Shown one piece after another: positions 41,428-50,171 of a stretch of 64,000 nt of DNA. Numbering within the stretch: the stretch's first letter is position 1; each line of letters opens with the position of its first letter. The notes below the pieces were generated by a model that was not told the origin of the DNA, made no database searches, and was given only the letters and a program-made list of their open reading frames with translations. Source of the stretch: Agromyces larvae (GTDB lineage Bacteria > Actinomycetota > Actinomycetes > Actinomycetales > Microbacteriaceae); contig NZ_CP094528.1 of the NCBI RefSeq assembly GCF_022811705.1, forward strand, positions 3,286,001 to 3,350,000, given 5' to 3'. The position numbers and the translations under genes are program-made.

Positions 41428-41449
41428 GCGGCCGGCCGCCGCCGGCCGC
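41428..41449. terminator. Short bidirectional hairpin
   Basis: GCGGCCGGC and GCCGGCCGC form a perfect 9-bp stem with a 4-base loop between the convergent LLM and DUF4097 genes. Confidence 0.6.
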
Positions 41450-41451
41450 CG

Positions 41452-42210
41452 TCAACCGCGCGGCTCGACCGTGATCGAACCGTTCGAGGTGCGCAGTTCG
41501 AGAGTGAACTCGCCGTCGGGGTCGTCGACGACGCCGACGGCGGTGCCGCCGTTCGACGTCTCGGTCTCGACCCGGTACGCGGCGTCGGGCACGCGCAGGT
41601 CGATCGCGCCGTTCGACGTGGTGGCCTGCACATCGCGCGGCTCGTCGAACTCGAGCTCGATGGCGCCGTTCGACGTCTCGACGACGATCGGCTCGGTGCC
41701 GGCGAGGCCCTGCCCGACGATCTTGCCGTTGCTCGTGGTCGCGGTGATCGAGCCGGTGACCCGGTCGAGTTCGATGCGCCCGTTGTTCGTCTCGACGTCG
41801 ACCTTCGACACGCGGACGAGTTCGATGGCGCCGTTCGTCGTACTGCCGGACACCTCGACGCCCGCGGGCACCTCGAGGACGTAGTCGACCGAGCAGTTGC
41901 GACCGCAGTCGCCGAGCACGAGCTCGTCGCCCGAGACGCGGTGGGTGTCGCCGATCTCGCGTTCGGCGCCGCGGTACGTGACGGTGCGCTCGAGCGAGAC
42001 CGAGTCGACGCCGTCGACGCCGCGGACGGTGACGTTGCCGTTTCGGGAGTCCAGCACGACGTGCGCGATGGACTGATCGATCGAGGCGGTGTCGTCGAAG
42101 GTGTGCCGCGGCGCGAGGAACGCGCAGCCGCTCAGCGAGGCGGCGACGAGGGCGGCGGCGGCGAGTGCGGCGATGCGCGTGGCGTGGCGGGTCGGATCGG
42201 TGGCGTTCAC
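41452..42210 (-). CDS. DUF4097-family beta-repeat lipoprotein
   Basis: Exported lipoprotein of 252 residues with lipobox SLSGC (Cys29). The mature chain is a run of about 20-residue beta repeats with the core TSNGAIEL / TNNGRIEL / TSNGKIVG, a parallel beta-helix of the DUF4097 (bactofilin-like/adhesin) type. Two Cys (GDCGRNCSVD) may form a disulfide. GTG 42210 lies 7 nt after TAGCGT (42218-42223, minus). Role unknown; envelope scaffold or sensor is a guess. Confidence 0.85.
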   Translation of the reverse strand: MNATDPTRHATRIAALAAAALVAASLSGCAFLAPRHTFDDTASIDQSIAHVVLDSRNGNVTVRGVDGVDSVSLERTVTYRGAEREIGDTHRVSGDELVLGDCGRNCSVDYVLEVPAGVEVSGSTTNGAIELVRVSKVDVETNNGRIELDRVTGSITATTSNGKIVGQGLAGTEPIVVETSNGAIELEFDEPRDVQATTSNGAIDLRVPDAAYRVETETSNGGTAVGVVDDPDGEFTLELRTSNGSITVEPRG

Positions 42211-42296
42211 GGTCTCGACGCTATCCCCGGGGACGCGCTCGCGGCACGGGGGTGAACCCCCGAGGTCGCGCGGGGGGCTGGAGTAGGGTGACCGGC

Positions 42297-43814
42297 ATGG
42301 GGGAGACGACGCAGCCTGCTCCCGGCGAGGCGGGGCCGCCCGAGCCCGGCATCGTCGAGGGCGGCGAACGCGATACGCGGGGTGATCACGGATTCTTCGG
42401 CCAGCCGCGGGCGCTCGTGCACCTGTTCGGTGTGGAGATGTGGGAGCGGTTCAGCTTCTACGGCATGCAGGGCATCCTGCTCATCTACCTGTACTACTCG
42501 GCGACCCGCGGCGGCCTCGGCATGGACGAGGTCTCGGCTGCCGGCATCGTCGGCGCGTACGGCGGGGCGGTGTACCTCTCGACCATCCTCGGCGCGTGGA
42601 TCGCCGACCGGCTGCTCGGCAGCGAGAGGGTGCTGTTCTTCAGCGCGATCGTCATCATGGCCGGGCACATCGCGCTCGCGCTGCTGCCGGGGTTCGTCGG
42701 CGTCGGCGTCGGCCTCGTGCTCGTCGCGTTCGGATCGGGCGGGCTGAAGGCGAACGCGACGAGCGTCGTCGGCACGCTCTACGGCGAGCACGACCCGCGC
42801 CGCGACGCCGGGTTCAGCGTGTTCTACCTCGGCATCAACCTGGGTGCGTTCCTCGGGCCGATCCTCACCGGTCTCGCGCAGACCACGCTCGGGTTCCACT
42901 GGGGCTTCGGCCTGGCCGCGGTCGGCATGGCGATCGGGCTCGTGCAGTACGCCTTCGGGCGCAAGAACCTGCCGCCCGAGGCATCCGTGGTGCCCAACCC
43001 GCTGCCGCGCGAACGCCGCCCGCTCGTGATCGGCGTCGCGATCGCGGCCGTGGTGCTCGTCGCGGTGCTCGTGCTCACCGGCCTGGTGAACGCGCAGAAC
43101 CTGGTGCTCTGGATCATCGGCGGCACCATCGTCGCCGCGATCGCCTACTTCGCGGTCATCCTCGCGAGCCGGGCGATCAGTACCGTCGAACGGCACCGCG
43201 TGTACGGGTTCATCCCGCTGTTCGTGGCATCCGTCGCGTTCTGGTCGCTGTACCAGCAGCAGTTCACCGTGCTCACGATCTACAGCGACAAGCAGCTGAA
43301 CCGCGACCTGTTCGGCTGGGAGATGCCGGTGTCGTGGGTGCAGTCGATCAACCCGATCTTCATCATCGTGCTGTCGGGCGTGTTCGCCGCGATCTGGACG
43401 AAGCTCGGCGACCGGCAGCCGTCGACGCCGATCAAGTTCGCGCTCGGCACGATCATCATGGGCGTCGCGTTCCTGCTGTTCATCCCGTTCGCCGGAGGCG
43501 GGCCGAACTCGACGCCGCTGCTGGCCATCGTCGGCATCCTGCTCGTCTTCACGGTCGCCGAACTGCTGCTCTCACCGGTCGGCCTGTCGGTGGCGACGAA
43601 GCTCGCGCCGAAGGTGTTCCACACCCAGATGGTCGCGCTGTTCTTCCTCTCGGTCGCGCTCGGCACCGCGATCTCGGGGCGGCTCGCCGAGTTCTACTCC
43701 GCCGAGACCGAGGTGGCGTACTTCGGGGTGCTCGGCGGCATCGCCATCGTGCTCGGTGTCGCGCTCGCCGTCGGCAGCCGCGGCGTGCTGAAGCTCATGT
43801 CGGGTGTGCGGTAG
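42297..43814 (+). CDS. POT/PTR2-family peptide:H+ symporter
   Basis: Transporter of 505 residues with about 14 helices. The POT signature EMWERFSFYGMQ (ExxERFxYY type) is in TM1, and FYLGINLGAFLGPI in TM5 matches the family FYxxINxG motif. It should import di- and tripeptides with protons. The ATG at 42297 lies 7 nt after TAGGGT (42284-42289). It sits 86 bp from the divergent DUF4097 gene. Confidence 0.92.
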   Translation: MGETTQPAPGEAGPPEPGIVEGGERDTRGDHGFFGQPRALVHLFGVEMWERFSFYGMQGILLIYLYYSATRGGLGMDEVSAAGIVGAYGGAVYLSTILGAWIADRLLGSERVLFFSAIVIMAGHIALALLPGFVGVGVGLVLVAFGSGGLKANATSVVGTLYGEHDPRRDAGFSVFYLGINLGAFLGPILTGLAQTTLGFHWGFGLAAVGMAIGLVQYAFGRKNLPPEASVVPNPLPRERRPLVIGVAIAAVVLVAVLVLTGLVNAQNLVLWIIGGTIVAAIAYFAVILASRAISTVERHRVYGFIPLFVASVAFWSLYQQQFTVLTIYSDKQLNRDLFGWEMPVSWVQSINPIFIIVLSGVFAAIWTKLGDRQPSTPIKFALGTIIMGVAFLLFIPFAGGGPNSTPLLAIVGILLVFTVAELLLSPVGLSVATKLAPKVFHTQMVALFFLSVALGTAISGRLAEFYSAETEVAYFGVLGGIAIVLGVALAVGSRGVLKLMSGVR

Positions 43815-43853
43815 CGAACCGCGCCGCGTCGCCCCTCGATTACGATTCACGGG

Positions 43854-44630
43854 ATGCCCGAACCGCTGGTGGTCATCCCCACCTACAACGAGCGCGAGAA
43901 CCTCGCCGAGATCGTCGCCCGTGTGCGCGGCGCGGTGCCCGAGGCATCCGTGCTCGTCGTCGACGATGCTTCGCCCGACGGAACCGGCGCGCTCGCCGAC
44001 GAGCTCGCCGCCGCCGATGCCGCCGTCCAGGTGCGGCACCGCACCGGCAAGGCGGGGCTGGGCGCCGCCTACCTCGACGCGTTCGGCTGGGCGCTCGAGC
44101 GCGGGTACGACCCGATCGTGCAGCTCGACGCCGACGGATCGCACCGACCCGAAGACCTTCCGGCGATGCTGGCGGCGCTCGCGGGCGGGGCGGTCGCGTC
44201 GCATGAGGGCGGTGCGGATGCCTCGGAGCCGGTCGATCTCGTGATCGGTTCGCGCTGGGTGCCCGGCGGGTCGGTGGTGAACTGGCCGCGCCGTCGCGAG
44301 TGGCTCTCGCGGGCGGGCAGTGCGTACGCGCACGCGCTGCTGCGGCTGCCGGCCCGGGATGCGACGGCGGGGTTCCGGGTGTTCCGGGCGGATGCGCTGC
44401 GCCGCATCCGCCTCGACGACGTGCACACCCGCGGCTACGGGTTCCAGGTCGACATGCTGTGGCACGCGCGCGACGCGGGCCTGCGCATCGTCGAGGTGCC
44501 GGTGACGTTCGTCGAACGCGAGCACGGCCGATCGAAGATGACCCTCGGCATCGTGCTCGAGGCGATGGTGCGGGTCACGGCGTGGGGCGTCGCGGCCCGG
44601 ATGCCGCGACCGAACCGACGCACCCGATGA
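43854..44630 (+). CDS. Polyprenol-phosphate mannose synthase-like glycosyltransferase
   Basis: GT2 enzyme of 258 residues. VVIPTYNERENL opens the fold, VVDDASPDGTG and QLDADGSHRPED carry the metal/nucleotide aspartates, and GSRWVPGGSVVNWP is characteristic of DPM1/Ppm1-type enzymes, which load mannose (or glucose) onto a lipid carrier for extracytoplasmic glycosylation. There is no C-terminal membrane helix, so it is the soluble form. ATG 43854 lies 7 nt after TACGAT (43841-43846). Confidence 0.9.
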   Translation: MPEPLVVIPTYNERENLAEIVARVRGAVPEASVLVVDDASPDGTGALADELAAADAAVQVRHRTGKAGLGAAYLDAFGWALERGYDPIVQLDADGSHRPEDLPAMLAALAGGAVASHEGGADASEPVDLVIGSRWVPGGSVVNWPRRREWLSRAGSAYAHALLRLPARDATAGFRVFRADALRRIRLDDVHTRGYGFQVDMLWHARDAGLRIVEVPVTFVEREHGRSKMTLGIVLEAMVRVTAWGVAARMPRPNRRTR

Positions 44631-44739
44631 CGCCGGGCGATCGAACGAGTGCTTCCGACATCCCACGGGGGAGGACGCCCACCGAGGCCGGGCTCGCTCG
44701 TCTACAGTGTTCGCACTGCCTCAGCGTCGAAGGAGCGAG

Positions 44740-47295
44740 ATGTCCGACACCCCGAACCATGCGGCATCCCGAGCGCTCGATCGGCCGGCGGGCGACCTCG
44801 TGGCCGACCTGACCCTCGCCGAGAAGGCGTCGCTCACGAGCGGCGCGAGCTTCTGGGGCACGAAGCCGGTCGAACGAGCCGGGATCCCCGGCATCGTGCT
44901 CACCGACGGGCCGCACGGCGTGCGCCTGCAGCGCGGCAGCGCCGACCACCTCGGCATCGGCGACAGCGTGCCGGCGACATGCTTCCCGCCGGCCGTCGCA
45001 CTCGGCTCGACGTTCGACCCCGAACTGCTCGAGCGGGTGGGCCGCGCCCTCGGCGAGGAGGCGCGCGCACTCGGCGTCGGCGTGCTGCTCGGCCCCGGCA
45101 TCAACATCAAGCGCTCGCCGCTGTGCGGCCGCAACTTCGAGTACCTCTCCGAAGACCCCCTCGTCTCGGGCGAGCTCGGCGCGGCGCTCGTGCGCGGGCT
45201 CCAGGCGCAGGGCGTCGGCGCCTCGCTCAAGCACTTCGCCGCGAACAACCAGGAGTCCGACCGCATGCGCGTCTCGGCCGACGTCGACCCTCGGCCGCTG
45301 CGCGAGATCTACCTCCGCGGGTTCCAGCGCGTCGTCCAGGACGCCCGGCCGTGGACGGTCATGTGCTCGTACAACCGCATCAACGGCGTCTACGCGAGCG
45401 AGGACCCGTGGCTGCTCACGCGGGTGCTGCGCGACGAGTGGGGGTTCGAAGGGCTCGTGGTCAGCGACTGGGGTGCGGTGAACGACCGCGTCGAGGGTCT
45501 GCCGGCGGGGCTCGACCTCGAGATGCCCGCGTCCGGCGGGCGCACCGACGCGCAGCTCGTCGACGCCGTCGAAGCGGGACGGCTGGATGTCTCGTTCCTC
45601 GACCTCGCGGCGCGCCGCGCCGTCGAGCTCGTGCAGAAGGCGGTGGCCGGCGCCGACCCCGCCGCGACCGGCGAAGTGCCCGCAGGCGACGTCGACGCGC
45701 ACCACGCGCTCGCCCGTGAAGCCGCCGCGCGCGGTGCCGTGCTGCTGAAGAACGACGGCGGCATCCTGCCGCTCGATGCCGGGCAGCGGGTCGCCGTCAT
45801 CGGCGAATTCGCACGCACGCCCCGCTACCAGGGCGCCGGCTCGTCGCTCATCAACCCGACCCGGCTCGACACCGCGCTCGCCGAGATCGAACGGCTCGCC
45901 GACGACGGTCGCGTGGGGTTCGCGGCCGGGTTCACGGTGGAGGCCCCTGAGCTTGTCGAGTCCCCTGAGCCTGTCGAAGGGGAGTCGCTTCGACGGGCTC
46001 AGCGAGCGGGGGAGTTCCCTGAGCTTGTCGAAGGGGAGTCGCTTCGACAAGCTCAGCAAGCGGGGGAGTTCCCTGAGCTTGTCGAAGGGGAGTCGCTTGG
46101 ACGGGCTCAGCGAGCGGGGGAGTTCCCTGAGCCTGTCGAAGGGGAGTCGCTTGGACGGGCTCAGCGGGCGGGGGAGTTCCCTGAGCTTGTCGAAGGGGAG
46201 TCGCTTCGACGGGCTCAGCGAGCCGAGGCGGTGGCCGAGGCATCCGCAGCCGATGTGGTGCTGCTGTTCCTGGGGCTGCCCGCCGCGGACGAGTCGGAGG
46301 GCTTCGATCGCGAGCACCTGCGCCTGCCCGCGGAGCAGCTCGACCTGCTCGATGCGGTGCGCGCCGCGAACCCCAACGTGGTCGTCGTGCTCGCCAACGG
46401 CGGGGTCGTCGAGCTGCCGTTCGCCGACGACGTGCCCGCGATCGTCGAGGGTTGGCTCGGCGGACAGGCGGGCGGCGGCGGCATCGCCGACGTGCTCTAC
46501 GGCGTCGTGAACCCGTCGGGCCGGCTCGCCGAGACGATCCCCTACCGGCTCGAGGACACTCCCGCGTTCCTCGACTTCCCCGGCGAGTTCGGGCATGTGC
46601 GGTACGGCGAGGGCATCTTCGTCGGCTACCGCTGGTACGACGCGCGCGACACGGCCGTGCGCTTCCCGTTCGGCCACGGGCTCTCGTACACGACGTTCGC
46701 GTACTCGGCTCTGACCGTCTCGGCTGCCGCCGACGGCGGGCTCGACGTGCGGGTCACGGTCACGAACACCGGTGACCGCGCCGGCCGCGAGGTCGTGCAG
46801 GTGTACACCGGGATCGCCGCGTCGCGCGTGCAGCGGGCGCCGCGGTCGCTCGCCGGCTTCGCCTCGGTCGAGATCGAGGCGGGCGCCTCCCGCGAGGTCG
46901 CGGTGCACGTGCGTCGCGACGATCTCGCGTACTGGGATGTCCGCGTCGACCGTTGGGTGGTGGAGGGCGGGGACTACGACGTCTCGGTCGCGGCGTCCAG
47001 TCGGGACATCCGGCTCACCACGACCGCGGCGGTCGTCGGCGACGAGGTGCGCCTGCCGCTCTCGTTCGAGTCATCCGTCGCCGACCTGATGGCCGACCCG
47101 GTCGCCGGGCCGATCGTCGCGCAGGCGATGGCCGGGCTCGCGAGCGGACTCGGCGACACCGACGTGTTCGGCGACGAGGGCATGGCGAAGATGATGGCGT
47201 CGTTCCCGGTCGGCAGGCTCGTGTCGTTCCCGGGCGTTCCGGTGACGTTCGAACAGCTCGAGCAGCTCATCGCCGCCGCGAACACCGCGCACTAG
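44740..47295 (+). CDS. Glycoside hydrolase family 3 enzyme with inserted repeat array
   Basis: Beta-glucosidase-like enzyme of 851 residues, with no signal peptide visible. The GH3 N-domain (about 30-320) has GVLLGPGINIKRSPLCGRNFEYL split across the strand, KHFAANNQE, and the nucleophile Asp243 in VVSDWGAV. The C-domain (about 345-640) contains FARTPRYQGAGSS and LFLGLPAADESEGFDR, and a fibronectin III-like domain follows (about 660-790). Residues 407-496 are five 18-residue repeats inserted in the C-domain at a surface loop. ATG 44740 follows AAGGAGCGAG; TACAGT is at 44703-44708. It probably acts on short beta-glycosides in the cytoplasm. Confidence 0.92.
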   Translation: MSDTPNHAASRALDRPAGDLVADLTLAEKASLTSGASFWGTKPVERAGIPGIVLTDGPHGVRLQRGSADHLGIGDSVPATCFPPAVALGSTFDPELLERVGRALGEEARALGVGVLLGPGINIKRSPLCGRNFEYLSEDPLVSGELGAALVRGLQAQGVGASLKHFAANNQESDRMRVSADVDPRPLREIYLRGFQRVVQDARPWTVMCSYNRINGVYASEDPWLLTRVLRDEWGFEGLVVSDWGAVNDRVEGLPAGLDLEMPASGGRTDAQLVDAVEAGRLDVSFLDLAARRAVELVQKAVAGADPAATGEVPAGDVDAHHALAREAAARGAVLLKNDGGILPLDAGQRVAVIGEFARTPRYQGAGSSLINPTRLDTALAEIERLADDGRVGFAAGFTVEAPELVESPEPVEGESLRRAQRAGEFPELVEGESLRQAQQAGEFPELVEGESLGRAQRAGEFPEPVEGESLGRAQRAGEFPELVEGESLRRAQRAEAVAEASAADVVLLFLGLPAADESEGFDREHLRLPAEQLDLLDAVRAANPNVVVVLANGGVVELPFADDVPAIVEGWLGGQAGGGGIADVLYGVVNPSGRLAETIPYRLEDTPAFLDFPGEFGHVRYGEGIFVGYRWYDARDTAVRFPFGHGLSYTTFAYSALTVSAAADGGLDVRVTVTNTGDRAGREVVQVYTGIAASRVQRAPRSLAGFASVEIEAGASREVAVHVRRDDLAYWDVRVDRWVVEGGDYDVSVAASSRDIRLTTTAAVVGDEVRLPLSFESSVADLMADPVAGPIVAQAMAGLASGLGDTDVFGDEGMAKMMASFPVGRLVSFPGVPVTFEQLEQLIAAANTAH
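45944..46227 (+). repeat. Five tandem 54-bp palindromic units inside the GH3 gene
   Basis: Units start at 45958, 46012, 46066, 46120 and 46174, each exactly 54 bp. Within a unit CTGAGCTTGTCGAAG and CTTCGACAAGCTCAG form a 15-bp perfect stem with an 8-base loop in the best copy. Each unit encodes EFPELVEGESLRQAQQAG or a close variant. A partial unit precedes at 45944-45957. Confidence 0.95.
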
Positions 47296-47339
47296 GCACC
47301 CCCCGGTCAGCGCCCGTGGCTCTGCCACGTCCACCCGGT

Positions 47340-47422
47340 ACGCAATTCAGGTTCGCGCACGGCGTGTCGTGGTGACACGCCGTGCGCGGCACCCGCGACA
47401 CACCTCCGCACCTGAATTGCGT
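47340..47422. repeat. 83-bp palindromic element, copy 1
   Basis: Perfect 13-bp ends ACGCAATTCAGGT / ACCTGAATTGCGT enclose an inner perfect 15-bp stem (47354-47368 with 47374-47388, five-base loop). It lies between the convergent GH3 and TetR genes. Confidence 0.9.
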
Positions 47423-47430
47423 TCATCGCG

Positions 47431-47997
47431 TCAGGCGAGCAGGCCGCGCACGAGGTCGTCGACGATCTCGTCGGTCGGGGTGTCGGGGTCGATCGAGGTG
47501 GTCAGCCGGTCGAGCATGAGCCCGTCGATCGCGTAGTGCAGGAGCGCGATCTCGCGCCGCCCGCCCGGCAGCCCCGCCGCCTCGTTGAACGCCACGTCGG
47601 CGGCGAACCCCTCGCGCTGCCAGCCGCCGAGCACGGTCGCGAGTTCGGGTCGCCGGGCGGCTTCGAGACGCAATTCCATGAGAGCGAGGGTGACCTCGCG
47701 ATGCTCGGTGAGGCGTCGCACGATGTCGCGGATGTACTCGGTGAACAGCTCCTGCCCCGGCGGTTCGGCGGCCCGGCGCTCGAGATCTTCGGCTGTGGGT
47801 GCGAGCCGTTCGCCGATGCGCGCCACCAGACCCGCGATGAGCGCGTCCCGGCTGCGGAAGTAGTTCGACGTCGTGCCCACCGGCAATCCGGCCGCCTCGT
47901 CGACCGCTCGGTGCGTGAGCCCTCGCGACCCGTCGTGGGCGAGCACCGCCAATCCGGCGTCGGCGATGGCCCGACGACGCGTCTCGTTCTTCGCCAT
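47431..47997 (-). CDS. TetR-family regulator of the DHFR-like gene
   Basis: Regulator of 188 residues. TetR_N (about 5-52) includes GLTHRAVDEAAGLPVGTTSNYF as two segments and RSRDAL; the C-terminal helical domain begins near 75. TAGTCT (48004-48009, minus) lies 6 nt before ATG 47997, a leaderless layout. It is divergent from the DHFR-family gene across 71 bp that hold two operator-like palindromes. Confidence 0.9.
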   Translation of the reverse strand: MAKNETRRRAIADAGLAVLAHDGSRGLTHRAVDEAAGLPVGTTSNYFRSRDALIAGLVARIGERLAPTAEDLERRAAEPPGQELFTEYIRDIVRRLTEHREVTLALMELRLEAARRPELATVLGGWQREGFAADVAFNEAAGLPGGRREIALLHYAIDGLMLDRLTTSIDPDTPTDEIVDDLVRGLLA

Positions 47998-48015
47998 GCC
48001 CGAAGACTAGCGCAG

Positions 48016-48059
48016 TCACTACATCTGTTGTAGTCTCGCAATCACTACAGATGTTGTGA
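48016..48059. promoter_or_regulatory. Tandem TetR operators
   Basis: TCACTACA-TC-TGTTGTAG (48016-48033) and TCACTACA-GA-TGTTGTGA (48042-48059) are two imperfect palindromes 26 bp apart start to start. They fill the gap between the TetR and DHFR-family genes, with the first beside the TetR -10 box. Confidence 0.75.
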
Positions 48060-48068
48060 ACAGGGAGC

Positions 48069-48647
48069 ATGATGCGAGAACTCGTGTACTACGTCGCCGT
48101 CAGCCTCGACGGATTCATCGCGGGCCCGAACGGCGAGTTCGACGCCTTCCCGGTCGAGGGCGATCACATGGACGCCATCAACGAGCGGTTCCCCGATCTG
48201 ATCCCCACCGACTTTGCGGCCGCGATCGGCGTCGAGCAGCACCGCTCGGCGTTCGACACCGTGCTGATGGGCTGGAACACCTACGCGGTGGGCCTGCCGA
48301 TGGGCGTCACCAGCCCCTACCGTCACCTGCGGCAGCTCGTCTTCACGCGCTCGCACGAGGCGGAGGGCGAGCACCTCGAGGTCACCGCCGAAGACCCGGT
48401 CGCGGTGGTCCGACGCCTGAAGGCCGAGCCCGGGGCATCCATCTGGCTCTGCGGCGGGGGCGCGCTCGCCGCGACCCTCGCCGACGAGATCGATCGGCTC
48501 GTGCTCAAGCGCAGCCCCGTGCTCTTCGGATCGGGCGTCCCGCTGTTCGGCCAGCGGCGCTATACGCCCGAGCGGCTCGACGAGATCACGACGACGGCCT
48601 ACCGATCGGGCGTCGTGTTCTCGGAGTACGCGCGCCGCACCCGCTGA
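48069..48647 (+). CDS. Dihydrofolate reductase-family (RibD C-like) protein
   Basis: Protein of 192 residues of the DHFR-like RibD C-terminal family. VAVSLDGFIAGPNGEFD opens it, VLMGWNTYAVG is the nucleotide-binding helix region, and IWLCGGGALAATL and LFGSGVPLFG are the Gly loops. These small proteins are common near TetR regulators and probably reduce an unknown pterin-like or other substrate with NADPH; true DHFR activity is not implied. Starts 48069 and 48072 are both possible; CAGGGAG precedes. Confidence 0.88.
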   Translation: MMRELVYYVAVSLDGFIAGPNGEFDAFPVEGDHMDAINERFPDLIPTDFAAAIGVEQHRSAFDTVLMGWNTYAVGLPMGVTSPYRHLRQLVFTRSHEAEGEHLEVTAEDPVAVVRRLKAEPGASIWLCGGGALAATLADEIDRLVLKRSPVLFGSGVPLFGQRRYTPERLDEITTTAYRSGVVFSEYARRTR

Positions 48648-48658
48648 CCACCACCCGA

Positions 48659-48742
48659 TACGCAATTCAGGTTCGCGCCCGGCGTGTCGCGGGACACGCC
48701 GTGTCCACGGCCCCCGACACACCTCCCGCCCTGAATTGCGTA
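48659..48742. repeat. 84-bp palindromic element, copy 2
   Basis: Ends TACGCAATTCAGG / CCTGAATTGCGTA are perfect over 13 bp. The inner stem CGGCGTGTC / GACACGCCG (48680-48688, 48693-48701) has a 4-base loop. It lies between the convergent DHFR-family and ROK genes and closely matches copy 1. Confidence 0.9.
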
Positions 48743-48783
48743 CCCGCGGGAATTGCGTACCCGCGGGAATTGCGTACCTGCGG
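48733..48783. repeat. Three tandem 17-bp copies of the element end
   Basis: GAATTGCGTACCCGCGG is repeated at 48733, 48750 and 48767, the last with one change. The first copy includes the right end of the 84-bp palindrome, so the repeat grew from the element boundary. Confidence 0.9.
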
Positions 48784-48817
48784 GAGGGGTGGGAGGGGTG
48801 AGAGGGCCGGCGAGGCG

Positions 48818-50047
48818 TCAGCCGGCGAGGAGGACCGGGTCGGCGATGAGGCGGTCGCGAGCGAGTCGGCGCGCGCCGACCAGCGCTGCGTCGGGGCCGG
48901 CGACCGCCTGCTCGATCCGGGGCACCCGCGTCAGCGCGCCGCTCGCGATCGTCGGCCGGTTGCTGCGGAAACTCGTGTCGATCTCGTCGAGCAGATCGCC
49001 CCAGTATCCGCCCACCACGATCACGGGCGGGTCGAGCACCGGCACCACGACCTGCAGGGCGCGGCCGATCGCGTGCGCGGCGTCGAGCCACGCCCAGCGC
49101 GCCCGGTCGTCGCCCGCGTCGATGCGCCGCACCAGCTCGTCGAGCGCGCGAGTGCGGCCGGCCTGCGCATCGAGGTCGCCGAGGCCGGCGTGCTCGAGCA
49201 CGTGGCGGGCCGACGCGAGGTTCGCGAGGCATCCGCGCTGTCCGCACGCGCAGCGCGGCCCGTTCGGTTCGATCGGCAGGTGCGCGAGCGAGGCCGCGAG
49301 CCCGTGCGCGCCCGCACGTGCGACGCCGTCGTCGACGACCGCGCTGTCGATGCCGCCGTCGCCGTCGAGAGAGAACAGATCGGCCTCGCCGCGCGCCTCG
49401 CACTCGGCGAGAGCCGCCGCCTGCCCGGCCGGGACGAGCCGGGCCGTCCGGCCGCCGCGCTCCACCTCGGCGACACCGGGCACCAGCTTGCGCAGTTCGC
49501 CCAGCAGGTCGAAGGGCTCGGCGCCGAGTCGCTCGCTGCCGACCGCCACGGCCGGCCGGCCGGCGACCTGCCCGTCGACGACGACGGTGAGATCAGCCAC
49601 CGGATGCCCCGCCCGCCCGGCGTGCGCGAGCGCCCGGGTCAGCACGGTCGCGAGCAGGTCGACGGGTGCCGCGGCCTCCCCGTCGCGTGCGAACGGGTCG
49701 GCGAACCGCGCCGCTTCCTCGCCGCTCAGCGCGGCGACGGTGGCGATCGCGGCATGCGGAGCGAGCCACGCCGTCACGAGCACGTGGTCGGCAGCGGACA
49801 GCGCGAGCGGCACCGCGCGGCCGTCGCCCGAGGCATCCGCCTGCTCGACCAGCACGCCCGCGTCGATGAGCCGCGCCGCGATCCCGGTGATCGCACTGCG
49901 CCCGAGACCCGTCGCCGAGGCGAGTTCGCTGCGCGTCGTCGGCCCGTGGGCGACGAGGTGGTCGAGCAGCGCGATCGAGTGCTGCACGCGCGCGCCGTCG
50001 ATCGGGGTTCGGTCGAATGCCGGAGACGAGGAGTCGAACGGCGTCAT
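48818..50047 (-). CDS. ROK-family transcriptional regulator
   Basis: Protein of 409 residues. An N-terminal MarR-like winged helix (about 20-75; RSELASATGLGRSAITGIAARL in two helices) is joined to a ROK sugar-kinase-like domain (about 90-400). The zinc motif PRCACGQRGCLANLAS is present. Such NagC/XylR-type proteins repress sugar-use genes. ATG 50047 was chosen as the first start with a normal N-terminus. No sugar operon is adjacent; the GH3 gene 1.5 kb away is one possible target. Confidence 0.9.
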   Translation of the reverse strand: MTPFDSSSPAFDRTPIDGARVQHSIALLDHLVAHGPTTRSELASATGLGRSAITGIAARLIDAGVLVEQADASGDGRAVPLALSAADHVLVTAWLAPHAAIATVAALSGEEAARFADPFARDGEAAAPVDLLATVLTRALAHAGRAGHPVADLTVVVDGQVAGRPAVAVGSERLGAEPFDLLGELRKLVPGVAEVERGGRTARLVPAGQAAALAECEARGEADLFSLDGDGGIDSAVVDDGVARAGAHGLAASLAHLPIEPNGPRCACGQRGCLANLASARHVLEHAGLGDLDAQAGRTRALDELVRRIDAGDDRARWAWLDAAHAIGRALQVVVPVLDPPVIVVGGYWGDLLDEIDTSFRSNRPTIASGALTRVPRIEQAVAGPDAALVGARRLARDRLIADPVLLAG

Positions 50048-50171
50048 GGGCCAAGCATGGGGTGGAACGGGGCATCCGGTCACGTACCCCGTTCGGGGGA
50101 CGTGGTGGATCGCACCCGTCTCGGGCACGCAAGCCCTTGCCGTCCGGCGGGCCCGCGCGTAGACCGGAGAC

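Noticed and set aside
45958-46227. Possible CRISPR array in the 54-bp repeats
   Set aside because: Units are contiguous with no unique spacers, remain in one reading frame and sit inside the GH3 gene; no cas genes are present.
48069-48647. Genuine folA dihydrofolate reductase
   Set aside because: The fold is the RibD C-like DHFR-related family and there is no thyA neighbour; calling it folate metabolism would overstate the evidence.
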